Positions 1 to 5,675 of a DNA stretch of 5,926 nucleotides are shown piece after piece. Position numbers and translations under genes: made by a program. Each line of letters opens with the position of its first letter. The first letter of the stretch is position 1. The stretch spans positions 1 through 5,926 of the forward strand of contig DKAU01000152.1 of assembly GCA_002450925.1 (NCBI GenBank). The letters are read 5' to 3'. Under the pieces are notes generated by a model, which saw only the letters and a list, made by a program, of their open reading frames with translations, was not told the DNA's origin and made no database searches. This DNA is from Thiobacillus sp. UBA6918. Its GTDB lineage: Bacteria; Pseudomonadota; Gammaproteobacteria; Burkholderiales; Thiobacillaceae.

Positions 1-29
1 CCCATGCTCTGAATATGGAACGCATAAAT

Positions 30-34
30 GGAGG
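30..34 (+). promoter_or_regulatory. Ribosome binding site of the cupin gene
   Basis: GGAGG lies 5 nt before the ATG at 40. It decides the start, because the alternative ATG at 28 has no comparable site and overlaps this one. Confidence 0.75.
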
Positions 35-39
35 AAATC

Positions 40-435
40 ATGAATACTTTTAAACAATACAGCAGGGCTAAGGTTGTTGGTGCGTTTGCAGGTTTTGCAT
101 TGGCCAGCATGCCGTTGGTCGGTCAGGCAGAAGATGCGCCGCTCGCCAATGTTGCAGAACCCGGCGTATATAAGCTGGTGGCGGAAGATGACAACTTTAG
201 GGTTTTGGTGATGACTTGGCAGCCCGGACAAAAGGATGCTTTCCACTCGCACACGCCCAACGCTGTTTATCATCTTACTGATTGCGAAAGAAAGATTTTT
301 CGCCCGGATGGAACCATAGGAAAAGAAGGTTCATACAAGGCCGGATCGGTTGTCCTGCAAAAATCAGTCTCTTCACATTCATTCCAGAATGTCAGTGATC
401 ATGTCTGTCAGTCGGTGATGGTGGAAAGAAAGTGA
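40..435 (+). CDS. Small exported cupin-like protein (131 aa)
   Basis: Predicted periplasmic single-domain cupin of unknown function. Residues 1-30 look like a Sec signal peptide: Lys/Arg near the N terminus, a hydrophobic core around residues 12-27, and an Ala-X-Ala-like end (VGQA, then ED). The mature part carries a short cupin motif 1, with PGQ at 62-64, His69 and His71 in HSH and His78 nearby. His113 in the second half could complete a metal site. Cys82 and Cys123 are the only two cysteines and could form a disulfide after export. The start at 40 is chosen over the in-frame ATG at 28 because GGAGG at 30-34 sits at ideal spacing before it and overlaps the upstream ATG. The gene is followed by its own terminator, and its promoter lies mostly left of the window. 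The cupin fold is fairly secure; the substrate is not recognisable, and enzyme and sensor roles are both open. Confidence 0.85.
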   Translation: MNTFKQYSRAKVVGAFAGFALASMPLVGQAEDAPLANVAEPGVYKLVAEDDNFRVLVMTWQPGQKDAFHSHTPNAVYHLTDCERKIFRPDGTIGKEGSYKAGSVVLQKSVSSHSFQNVSDHVCQSVMVERK

Positions 436-485
436 TTTAAGCGGCGACGTTGATATAGCGTAATGACTAACTCGAATCTCCTTCG

Positions 486-520
486 CGGCAAATTCTTAAC
501 CGGGTTTGCCGTATTTTTTC
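486..520 (+). terminator. Intrinsic terminator after the cupin gene
   Basis: CGGCAAA (486-492) pairs perfectly with TTTGCCG (505-511). Three more inner pairs (T-G, T-G, C-G) leave a loop of about 6 nt. The stem is followed by TATTTTTTC. The hairpin also lies about 10 nt past the stop of the minus-strand PDC gene, but reading that way it is not followed by a T run, so it should act mainly on the plus strand. Confidence 0.75.
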
Positions 521-521
521 T

Positions 522-1451
522 TTAAAACCAGAACCGCGCATCGCGTGAAAGAAATTCTTCCACTGGCAGGTAGTGCGATCCATCGCAAGAAAAATTCAGC
601 CCTACCAGGCCATTCACCACATTGATCGATCCGGCACGCAGGTAAATATTCTCATCCACCTCGCGCAGTTCTTTCAACTTATGCAGCACTTCTCGGATGC
701 GTTTTGGTTCGACGCAGGCTTCGGGAGGGTATGGCGCGTTAGGGTAGGCCAGGCAAACTTCCGGAGACAAGATTTCATCCAGCACATGAACCTGGTAACG
801 CATGGGGTCGTTGGTCTGCCACAAGGTGGCGCGGCTGCTGGAGAAATGCAGCTTGGCGTGGAAGATGCCACGTTCGCACATGAGCTCTTCGATTATGCCG
901 ATGACATCGGCCATATTTCTATCCATTTCAGATTCAACTCGACACTGATTGAACAGGCCTTGACGAATAGACGGGTCCCCTTTTATTTGCATCCAGGCTC
1001 TGGGCTGTTTGGCAGCTTCGCCATGCAGAGAAAGATCGCTCAGGGAAAAGTCTGCCGCCAGAAATCCCATGGTATGGGCACCATCCTGAATGCACTGTAC
1101 GGCAGTGATGCAGGGCATGCCAGTAAGCCGCGATACATAGACCTGGGATAGCAGCATCTTGGCGGCCGATGCCACCCTGAAATGAGGCCGAAAGGATAAA
1201 TCCTGTCCGCGTTTGTCATGGTCTGCACCTTTTGATGAAACGTTTGAGGACAGTTGCCATCCTTGTCGATCAACCACATAGAGCATGTGGGCTGGAGCAA
1301 GCTCGGTCACCGAGTTGGCAAGTATGTTGTCCAACTCGTCGGGGTTGTTGATGTTGTGTTCGAGACGTTGCGCAATACGCTCCAGCCGGTCGCCAAGATG
1401 GGATGCAAGTATGGAACGTCGTTCACGAATGGCAGGAAGCATCCAGGTCAT
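522..1451 (-). CDS. Soluble PDC-sensor-domain protein, partner of the ANTAR regulator
   Basis: A 309-residue protein with no signal peptide or membrane helix, so probably cytoplasmic. An N-terminal amphipathic, possibly coiled helical stretch (about 5-50) precedes a PDC/Cache-like ligand-binding fold at about 50-140. Hallmarks are LYVVDRQG (57-64), the RGQDLSFRP turn (81-89), SQVYVSRLTG (102-111), PCITAVQCI (113-121) and the closing GFLAADFSL (129-137). The C-terminal half (150-309) is conserved-looking but I assign no domain to it; it includes the FSCDGSHYLP stretch (287-296). No catalytic, HAMP, kinase or GGDEF output domain is visible, so it probably senses a ligand and acts on a partner. 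The chosen ATG overlaps the ANTAR stop as ATGA, the usual sign of translational coupling. An in-frame ATG at 1472 would add 7 residues. PDC domains normally sit outside the membrane, so a stand-alone cytosolic one is notable. The ligand is unknown. Confidence 0.85.
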   Translation of the reverse strand: MTWMLPAIRERRSILASHLGDRLERIAQRLEHNINNPDELDNILANSVTELAPAHMLYVVDRQGWQLSSNVSSKGADHDKRGQDLSFRPHFRVASAAKMLLSQVYVSRLTGMPCITAVQCIQDGAHTMGFLAADFSLSDLSLHGEAAKQPRAWMQIKGDPSIRQGLFNQCRVESEMDRNMADVIGIIEELMCERGIFHAKLHFSSSRATLWQTNDPMRYQVHVLDEILSPEVCLAYPNAPYPPEACVEPKRIREVLHKLKELREVDENIYLRAGSINVVNGLVGLNFSCDGSHYLPVEEFLSRDARFWF

Positions 1452-2044
1452 GTTGCCACTCTTTGCAACCATGCCCGTGCGACATCGGCCATGCTGGTTC
1501 CGGAGTCCATAGCCAATTTTCGAAGCCGTTGATAGGCCTCTTCTTCGCTCAAGCCTTGCTTGATAAACAGGCGTTTCGCTTGGTCTATGCTTTCCTTGTC
1601 GATAAGCGCTGCTTTGGTGTCTGAAAGTTCCTGTGCGAGTTCGCTTTGGATTTCATGACGGGTAATGGCTGCTTCCAGAATGGGACGTACACGCTCAGTT
1701 GAAAGGCCTGCTACGACATAAGCCGCTACGCCAGCACGAACCGCCTTGCGAAGTTTTTCCGGGTCGTTGTCATCGGTAAACATAACTACTGGTCGGGGGC
1801 AAACCTGGCTATAGATGCAAACGTGCTCCAGCGTGTCGCGGCTGGGTGATTCGGTGTCGATCATGATAACGTCCGGTTCTTCGCGGAGAATGGCCGCCTC
1901 TAGTTCAAGAAGGGAGCCGGAGAATGGAATTACTGTGCATTCTGCATCGTTGAGGGATTGTGTTACCCATTCAAGACGATGGGTCGCGTCTTTTAAAAGC
2001 ATTACCTTGAGCGGCTGCTTCGAGTTTTCTTTGCTGCTACTCAT
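1448..2044 (-). CDS. NasT/AmiR-type response regulator, receiver plus ANTAR RNA-binding domain
   Basis: A 198-residue transcription antitermination regulator. The receiver-like domain spans about 12-128, with Asp63 at the phosphoacceptor position in IMIDTESPSRD, a run characteristic of NasT proteins, and Thr90 in VVMFTDD. The usual Lys after strand 5 is missing (AYVVAGL, 108-114) and the N-terminal acidic pair is reduced to Asp19, so signalling may not depend on phosphorylation. A helical linker (about 128-145) leads to the ANTAR domain (about 138-195), shown by DQAKRLFIKQGLSEEEAY followed by LRKLAM. ANTAR domains bind paired RNA hairpins and block terminators. The ATG at 2044 is chosen because the 25 extra codons from 2119 would run through a leader terminator; its ribosome site is weak. 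It heads an operon with the PDC protein behind a sigma-54 promoter and attenuator-like leader. Known NasT is held by NasS, but no NasS gene is visible in this window. Confidence 0.92.
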   Translation of the reverse strand: MSSSKENSKQPLKVMLLKDATHRLEWVTQSLNDAECTVIPFSGSLLELEAAILREEPDVIMIDTESPSRDTLEHVCIYSQVCPRPVVMFTDDNDPEKLRKAVRAGVAAYVVAGLSTERVRPILEAAITRHEIQSELAQELSDTKAALIDKESIDQAKRLFIKQGLSEEEAYQRLRKLAMDSGTSMADVARAWLQRVAT

Positions 2045-2068
2045 ATTCCAACTGTCTATAAGAGACCT

Positions 2069-2092
2069 AAAAAGACGGCCCCGAAGGGCCGT
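2069..2092 (-). terminator. Leader terminator (attenuator) before the ANTAR gene
   Basis: On the minus strand ACGGCCC (2092-2086), loop TTCG (2085-2082) and GGGCCGT (2081-2075) form a perfect 7-bp GC-rich hairpin with a UUCG tetraloop, followed by C and five Ts (2073-2069). It ends 24 nt before the ANTAR start codon. There is no minus-strand gene upstream that it could serve, and the plus-strand side lacks a T run. A position inside the 5' leader of an antitermination protein points to attenuation. Confidence 0.8.
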
Positions 2093-2111
2093 GTAAATTT
2101 CGGAGGAGACT

Positions 2112-2142
2112 GCGAGCATGCCTGCATGAAAAACATGCTCGC
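2112..2142 (-). promoter_or_regulatory. 5' leader hairpin of the ANTAR-PDC transcript
   Basis: GCGAGCATG (2142-2134) is perfectly complementary to CATGCTCGC (2120-2112), giving a 9-bp stem around a 13-nt loop. The loop contains another CATGC, so the 5' arm could instead form a small GCATG-TTTTT-CATGC hairpin, a mutually exclusive fold. The predicted RNA start is at or next to the first base of this stem. The loops do not match the A1/G4 hexaloop consensus described for ANTAR target RNAs, so its role is uncertain. Confidence 0.55.
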
Positions 2143-2152
2143 TATATTACAA

Positions 2153-2168
2153 AGCAACCAGTGTGCCA
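2153..2168 (-). promoter_or_regulatory. Sigma-54 (-24/-12) promoter of the ANTAR-PDC operon
   Basis: Reading the minus strand, TGGCAC (2168-2163), five bases, then TTGCT (2157-2153). The GG and GC elements are separated by exactly 10 nt, and the only departure from the consensus TGGCACG-N4-TTGC is A for G after the -24 box. The predicted start is near 2142. RpoN holoenzyme needs an ATP-driven activator bound upstream, and an NtrC-like dyad is present about 88 bp upstream. Confidence 0.8.
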
Positions 2169-2221
2169 GAGTGATTGCTACAATAAAACAATGGGTTGTG
2201 TGGATTGTGGAAGTGTCGGCA

Positions 2222-2238
2222 CGCACCTCGCAGGTGCC
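2222..2238 (-). promoter_or_regulatory. NtrC-like binding site (enhancer)
   Basis: GCAC (2223-2226), seven bases, GTGC (2234-2237). The dyad matches the NtrC core GCAC-N7-GTGC exactly and is fully symmetric as GCACCT-CGC-AGGTGC. Its centre at 2230 is about 88 bp upstream of the predicted start, within the usual range for activators of sigma-54 promoters. A much weaker second copy, GCGC-N7-ATGC (2243-2257), is centred 20 bp, about two helical turns, further away. Confidence 0.6.
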
Positions 2239-2359
2239 TGATGCGCCAACTTGATGCGTACGAAATGGTTTTTTCGTTGGAAGCAAAGCCGAATTCACAA
2301 ACCTAAGTACCCTGGAATGGGCGCTCGAAATATTTTCTGATCTGTGTGAGACTAAAAGG

Positions 2360-2383
2360 GTTGCCCCGGCAACTTCAATTTTT
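2360..2383 (+). promoter_or_regulatory. Hairpin in the leader of the MscS gene
   Basis: GTTGC (2360-2364) pairs with GCAAC (2369-2373) around a 4-nt loop. It is followed on the plus strand by TTCAATTTTTGG and on the minus strand by CCCTTTTAG. It resembles a short weak terminator in either direction. It falls upstream of the preferred MscS start and slightly favours that start over the GTG at 2346. The stem is short, so this is tentative. Confidence 0.3.
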
Positions 2384-2405
2384 GGTAACAACCCATCAAA
2401 TTCCC

Positions 2406-3503
2406 ATGAACATGCAAGCACTGTCCGAGAAACTTGGAATGGCCTTCCTTTCGGAGCCCTGGATACCACAGGTTTTCATTATTGTTCTGGCCGCAACGGT
2501 AGCGAATCTTGCTGCACATTATCTTCTGCGCCATGCACAGAAGATAACCAGCCTGACCAAAAGCGCATGGGACGATGCACTCATCCAGGCCGCAAAGCGG
2601 CCGGTGCCGGCGGCCATCTGGCTGGTAGGCATCGCTTATGCTGCCGAGATTATAGGCAAGGAATCCGGAGCTGAAATTTTTGCGAATGTAGCGCCTGGCC
2701 GAAACATCTCAGTGGTTGTTTGTCTGGCCTGGTTCCTGATAAGACTCATTCGCTTCGTATCCAGCAATGTCATTGAGGAGCGTGAGGCCAGGGGGGAGGA
2801 AGTAGATCACACCACAATAGACGCTTTGTCCAAGCTGGCACGCCTTACGGTGGTCATTACAACGCTCCTGATTGTGATGCAGACGCTGGGGTTCAGCGTA
2901 TCGGGTCTCCTGGCTGCGGGTGGGATTGGCGGTTTTGCCGTTGGTTTTGCAGCAAAAGATTTGTTGGCGAATTTCTTTGGTGGACTGACGATTTACCTGG
3001 ATCGCCCTTTTAGTGTGGGCGACTGGATCCGCTCCCCTGACAAGGAGATCGAGGGTACGGTGGAATACATCAGTTGGCGGCATACACGCGTACGCGCCTT
3101 CAACAAGAACCCGATTTACGTTCCAAATTCCGTATTCACCACCATCGTGGTTGAAAACCCTTCCCGCATGACCAATCGCCGCATCAAGGAAACCATCGGC
3201 ATCCGATATGAGGATATCGGTGCAATGGCTCCCATTGTGGCCGACGTAAAGGCCATGCTGCAGGGTCACCCGGAAATCGACACCAGCCAGACACTGATCG
3301 TGAATTTCAATAGTTTTGGGCCGTCGTCAGTGGACTTCTTTATTTACACGTTTACCAAGACCACGGAATGGATTCGCTACCATGAGGTGAAGCAGGATGT
3401 GCTCTTGAAAATTGCAGAAATCATTGAGCGCCAAGGTGCCGAAATTGCCTTCCCGACTCAGACGCTGCATATCGAGACTACAAATAACTCAATGCCTGCG
3501 TAA
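2406..3503 (+). CDS. MscS-family small-conductance mechanosensitive channel
   Basis: An inner-membrane channel of 365 residues that would open under membrane tension to release solutes during hypo-osmotic shock. Hydrophobic segments lie at about 21-42, 67-84, 101-119 and 144-162. They are followed by the Gly/Ala-rich pore helix (about 167-196), with AAGGIGGFAVGFAAKDLLAN and then FFGGLTIYLDRPFSVGDWI, the strongest MscS signature. The cytoplasmic beta domain (about 203-260, with YVPNSVF at 238-244) and the alpha/beta cage follow to the C terminus. Four to five membrane segments place it nearer YnaI/YbdG-like members than the three-segment E. coli MscS. The start is uncertain: ATG at 2406 is preferred, with ATG 2412 and GTG 2346 as alternatives, and none has a clear Shine-Dalgarno. 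It diverges from the ANTAR operon and I see no convincing sigma-70 promoter in the gap. Family assignment is very secure. Confidence 0.93.
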   Translation: MNMQALSEKLGMAFLSEPWIPQVFIIVLAATVANLAAHYLLRHAQKITSLTKSAWDDALIQAAKRPVPAAIWLVGIAYAAEIIGKESGAEIFANVAPGRNISVVVCLAWFLIRLIRFVSSNVIEEREARGEEVDHTTIDALSKLARLTVVITTLLIVMQTLGFSVSGLLAAGGIGGFAVGFAAKDLLANFFGGLTIYLDRPFSVGDWIRSPDKEIEGTVEYISWRHTRVRAFNKNPIYVPNSVFTTIVVENPSRMTNRRIKETIGIRYEDIGAMAPIVADVKAMLQGHPEIDTSQTLIVNFNSFGPSSVDFFIYTFTKTTEWIRYHEVKQDVLLKIAEIIERQGAEIAFPTQTLHIETTNNSMPA

Positions 3504-3540
3504 TGAGGCGTTCTCGGCGAAATGGTGGTTAAGAAGAGGA

Positions 3541-3616
3541 TGGGGTGGCTGATGGGACTCGAACCCACGACAACAGGAATCACAATCCTGGACTCTACCA
3601 ACTGAGCTACAGCCAC
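3541..3616 (-). tRNA. tRNA-His (GUG)
   Basis: A 76-nt gene with a perfect 7-bp acceptor stem (GTGGCTG/CAGCCAC), anticodon stem CAGGA/TCCTG around loop TTGTGAT, and anticodon GTG at 3583-3581. The T arm contains GGTTCGAGTCC. CCA is encoded at 3543-3541. The base before position 1 is G (complement of C3617) and the discriminator is C (3544), giving the G-1:C73 pair needed by histidyl-tRNA synthetase, so the mature RNA should start at 3617. It is last of the three tRNAs and I see no clear terminator after it. Confidence 0.97.
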
Positions 3617-3641
3617 CACCGTAAAACTATTTTGCCAAAAA

Positions 3642-3718
3642 TGGCCTGCCCGACAGGAGTCGAACCTGTGACCCTCGGCTTAGAAGGCCGATGCTCTATC
3701 CAGCTGAGCTACGGGCAG
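3642..3718 (-). tRNA. tRNA-Arg (UCU)
   Basis: A 77-nt gene with acceptor stem CTGCCCG/CGGGCAG, discriminator G and encoded CCA. The anticodon stem TCGGC/GCCGA carries loop CTTCTAA, giving anticodon TCT at 3684-3682, which reads AGA (and AGG by wobble). The D arm has AGCTCAGCTGGATAGAGC and the T loop TTCGACT. It lies 51 nt after tRNA-Pro and 25 nt before tRNA-His (24 if the His RNA keeps its G-1). Confidence 0.97.
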
Positions 3719-3769
3719 TTAAAACTGCTGCGGGCACTCGGGACTTAACCAAATTAAGCAGCTATCCGG

Positions 3770-3846
<77 letters not shown>

Positions 3847-3857
3847 AAAGACCGCGA

Positions 3858-3887
3858 ATTATGCCTGAATGCGTGCACCGAGGTCAA
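3858..3887 (-). promoter_or_regulatory. Sigma-70 promoter of the tRNA operon
   Basis: On the minus strand TTGACC (3887-3882), an 18-nt spacer and CATAAT (3863-3858), both one base off consensus. The predicted start near 3851 leaves a leader of only about 5 nt before tRNA-Pro. The bases after the -10 box are GC-rich (GCGGTC), as expected of a discriminator under ppGpp/DksA control. Confidence 0.7.
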
Positions 3888-3957
3888 TTTCAGCTTGAGG
3901 CGAACTGGTACTATTTGAGAAAATAACCCTTTATTCCTCCGGGCAGTGTATAGCGCC

Positions 3958-4812
3958 ATGACTGCGCAGATTCTTGACGGCAAGTCCCTTTCCGAACGCA
4001 TCGTAGACGAACTCAGGCAACGCGTGGAAGCGCTGATTTCCGAGGGCAAGCGTGTACCCACACTTGCTGTCATTCTTGTGGGGGATGATCCTGCTTCATC
4101 CATCTATGTCCGCAACAAGAAGCGGGCGTGCGAGCGTGCTGGTGTGCAGTCTGTTTCGCATGATCTTCCATCTACGACTACTCAGGCCGAGTTGCTGGCA
4201 TTGATAGATCAGTTGAATGACGAGGTTTCTGTGGATGGCATTCTGGTGCAGATGCCCCTGCCCCCGCAAATCGAACCGGAAACGGTGATCGAGCGCATCC
4301 ATCCTGACAAGGATGTGGACGGTTTCCATCCCTACAATATCGGCCGTCTGGCGGTGCGCATGCCCACGCTGCGTTCCTGCACGCCCATGGGGGTGATGAC
4401 GCTGCTTAAAACCGTGCATGCCGACATGCGCGGCCTGAATGCACTGGTCGTTGGTGCGTCAAATCACGTGGGCCGGCCTATGGGTCTGGAATTGTTGATG
4501 GCGGGTTGTACCGTTACAACCGCAAACAGTCAGACCCGCAACTTGCCGGTGCTGACGTTGCAGGCCGACATCGTCGTGGTGGCCGTAGGCAGGCCCAACC
4601 TGGTCAAGGGTGAATGGATCAAGGAAGGTGCGACCGTCGCGGATGTCGGCATCAACCGACTGCCGGACGGCAGGATCTGCGGCGATGTGGAATTTGCCGT
4701 TGCTGCCGATCGGGCAGCATGGATTACACCCGTGCCCGGCGGCGTGGGTCCGATGACGGTAGCCTCGCTGCTGGAAAACACCCTCCAGGCCTACGATAAC
4801 CATAACGCCTGA
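3958..4812 (+). CDS. folD: Bifunctional methylenetetrahydrofolate dehydrogenase / methenyltetrahydrofolate cyclohydrolase FolD
   Basis: Cytosolic enzyme that oxidises 5,10-methylene-THF with NADP+ to methenyl-THF and hydrolyses that to 10-formyl-THF, supplying purines and formyl-methionyl-tRNA. At 284 residues it is close to the usual length. Catalytic Tyr50 and Lys54 are in YVRNKK, after [10 protein letters not shown] (38-47). The substrate loop [10 protein letters not shown] (93-102) and PDKDVDGF (116-123, Asp121) are intact. The Rossmann-fold dinucleotide site is [12 protein letters not shown] (164-175), and the C-terminal signature [12 protein letters not shown] is complete. The usual basic/His residue after TVT (TVTTANSQT) differs from many homologues, but no essential residue is missing. 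The ATG at 3958 fits FolD N termini (MTAQILDGK) better than the GTG at 3946; no strong Shine-Dalgarno is seen. It starts about 110 bp from the divergent tRNA operon and converges on the CbbY-type gene. Confidence 0.97.
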   Translation: MTAQILDGKSLSERIVDELRQRVEALISEGKRVPTLAVILVGDDPASSIYVRNKKRACERAGVQSVSHDLPSTTTQAELLALIDQLNDEVSVDGILVQMPLPPQIEPETVIERIHPDKDVDGFHPYNIGRLAVRMPTLRSCTPMGVMTLLKTVHADMRGLNALVVGASNHVGRPMGLELLMAGCTVTTANSQTRNLPVLTLQADIVVVAVGRPNLVKGEWIKEGATVADVGINRLPDGRICGDVEFAVAADRAAWITPVPGGVGPMTVASLLENTLQAYDNHNA

Positions 4813-4830
4813 ATTCAGTCAGGCTATTTA
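4807..4830 (+). terminator. Possible weak terminator between folD and the HAD gene
   Basis: GCCTGA (4807-4812) can pair with TCAGGC (4819-4824) around a 6-nt loop, followed by TATTTA. The stem is short and the T run interrupted, so it is a weak candidate. It overlaps the folD stop and fills the 22-nt gap to the convergent gene's stop. Confidence 0.3.
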
Positions 4831-4834
4831 CGAA

Positions 4835-5593
4835 TCAACTGCGGTGCAGGGCTTTCAGGCTCTCCAGCGTCACATAACCCAGCCCCTCCCACGTGCCTGA
4901 AATGGCGGTGGCCGGGGCATCGGGTTCACCCAAATCGCTCAACACCACGGCAGCACCGCTGAAGTCGTGATCCCGCGTGTAGTCGTTGATCGTGATTAGG
5001 GTTTTCAGGCTGGCGCCGCGGCTGGCGCGTATGCCGTTTTCAGAGTCTTCGAAAGCCAGGCACTGCTCCGGTTTTAACCCCATCTTTTCCAGGGCCCAAA
5101 CGTAAATGTCCGGAGCAGGCTTCTTGGCCGGAACGATGTCACCTGCGGCAATGACTTCAAACCATTCCGTGCTGCCCTTGCCAAGGCTGTGCTCCAACAG
5201 GCCGGTCACGTTCTCGGGCGTGGTGGTGGTGGCCACGGCGAGGCGGATGCCTGCTGCACGGGCCTCTTTCAACAGCCTTTTGACGCCGGGGCGCATGGGC
5301 ACATTGCCTTCGGCCAGCATGGCGGTGTAATGGCGGGTCTTGGCCTTGTGCAGTTCGGCCACCAGATCGTTGAAATCGGAGGGTTTATCAAAATCGGGAC
5401 GAAAGGTGTCCACGTAATGCTTCATTCGTTCCTTGCCGCCGGTAATGGCGAGCAGTTTGCCGTAGAGGGGGACATCCCAGTCCCAATCCAGGCCAAATTC
5501 ACGGAAAGCGGCATTGAAGGCGGGGCGGTGACCGTCTCGTTCGGTATCGGCAAGGGTGCCGTCCACATCGAAAAGCAAAGCTTCTAAAGGCAT
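4835..5593 (-). CDS. cbbY: CbbY-type HAD phosphatase, probably xylulose-1,5-bisphosphate phosphatase
   Basis: A cytosolic HAD-superfamily subclass IA hydrolase of 252 residues. Motif I is FDVDGTLADTE (8-18) with nucleophile Asp9 and acid/base Asp11. Motif II is in ATTTT (121-125), motif III is the Lys in KKPAPDIY (157-164), and motif IV is FEDSENG (181-187). The cap carries TGGKER (51-56) and a HKAKT-type helix (82-86), features shared with CbbY, which removes the Rubisco inhibitor xylulose-1,5-bisphosphate. HAD specificity is hard to read from sequence, so another sugar phosphate is possible, and no Rubisco or Calvin-cycle gene is in view. The ATG at 5593 is used because the two codons upstream begin with TTG and homologues start near it; no clear ribosome site is seen. 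It is divergent from dksA and convergent with folD, so probably monocistronic. Confidence 0.85.
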   Translation of the reverse strand: MPLEALLFDVDGTLADTERDGHRPAFNAAFREFGLDWDWDVPLYGKLLAITGGKERMKHYVDTFRPDFDKPSDFNDLVAELHKAKTRHYTAMLAEGNVPMRPGVKRLLKEARAAGIRLAVATTTTPENVTGLLEHSLGKGSTEWFEVIAAGDIVPAKKPAPDIYVWALEKMGLKPEQCLAFEDSENGIRASRGASLKTLITINDYTRDHDFSGAAVVLSDLGEPDAPATAISGTWEGLGYVTLESLKALHRS

Positions 5594-5606
5594 AAACAAT
5601 AATGGG

Positions 5607-5636
5607 TTGCGGTTTGGGGGGAAAATCTGCTATTAA
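5607..5636 (+). promoter_or_regulatory. Candidate sigma-70 promoter of dksA
   Basis: TTGCGG (5607-5612), 18 nt, TATTAA (5631-5636), about 40 nt before the dksA start. Both boxes are two bases off consensus. It is the best match in the 82-bp gap shared with the divergent cbbY gene. Confidence 0.35.
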
Positions 5637-5675
5637 GTCAGGTTTACGTTTGTTCAGTTAACCGGAAATCAAGAT

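Noticed and set aside
2..43. Possible 3' end of an upstream gene ending in TGA overlapping the cupin ATG
   Set aside because: Only 13 codons are visible and another frame is also open, so nothing supports coding.
573..1151. 192-codon open frame on the plus strand opposite the PDC gene
   Set aside because: It is antisense to a well-supported coding frame, has no recognisable domain and no ribosome site. It is a codon-bias shadow.
2045..2119. N-terminal extension of the ANTAR protein to the ATG at 2119
   Set aside because: It would translate the leader terminator hairpin, is outside the receiver domain and has no better ribosome site than the ATG at 2044.
2260..2277. Hairpin ACGAAA-TGGTTT-TTTCGT in the intergenic region
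   Set aside because: A 6-bp AT-rich stem without a T run or a known operator match is not distinguishable from chance.
2056..2469. 137-codon minus-strand frame across the control region
   Set aside because: It runs through the NtrC-like site, the sigma-54 promoter and the leader terminator, and has no family similarity.
2709..3269. 186-codon open frame on the minus strand opposite the MscS gene
   Set aside because: It lies wholly inside the conserved channel gene and its protein looks like no family.
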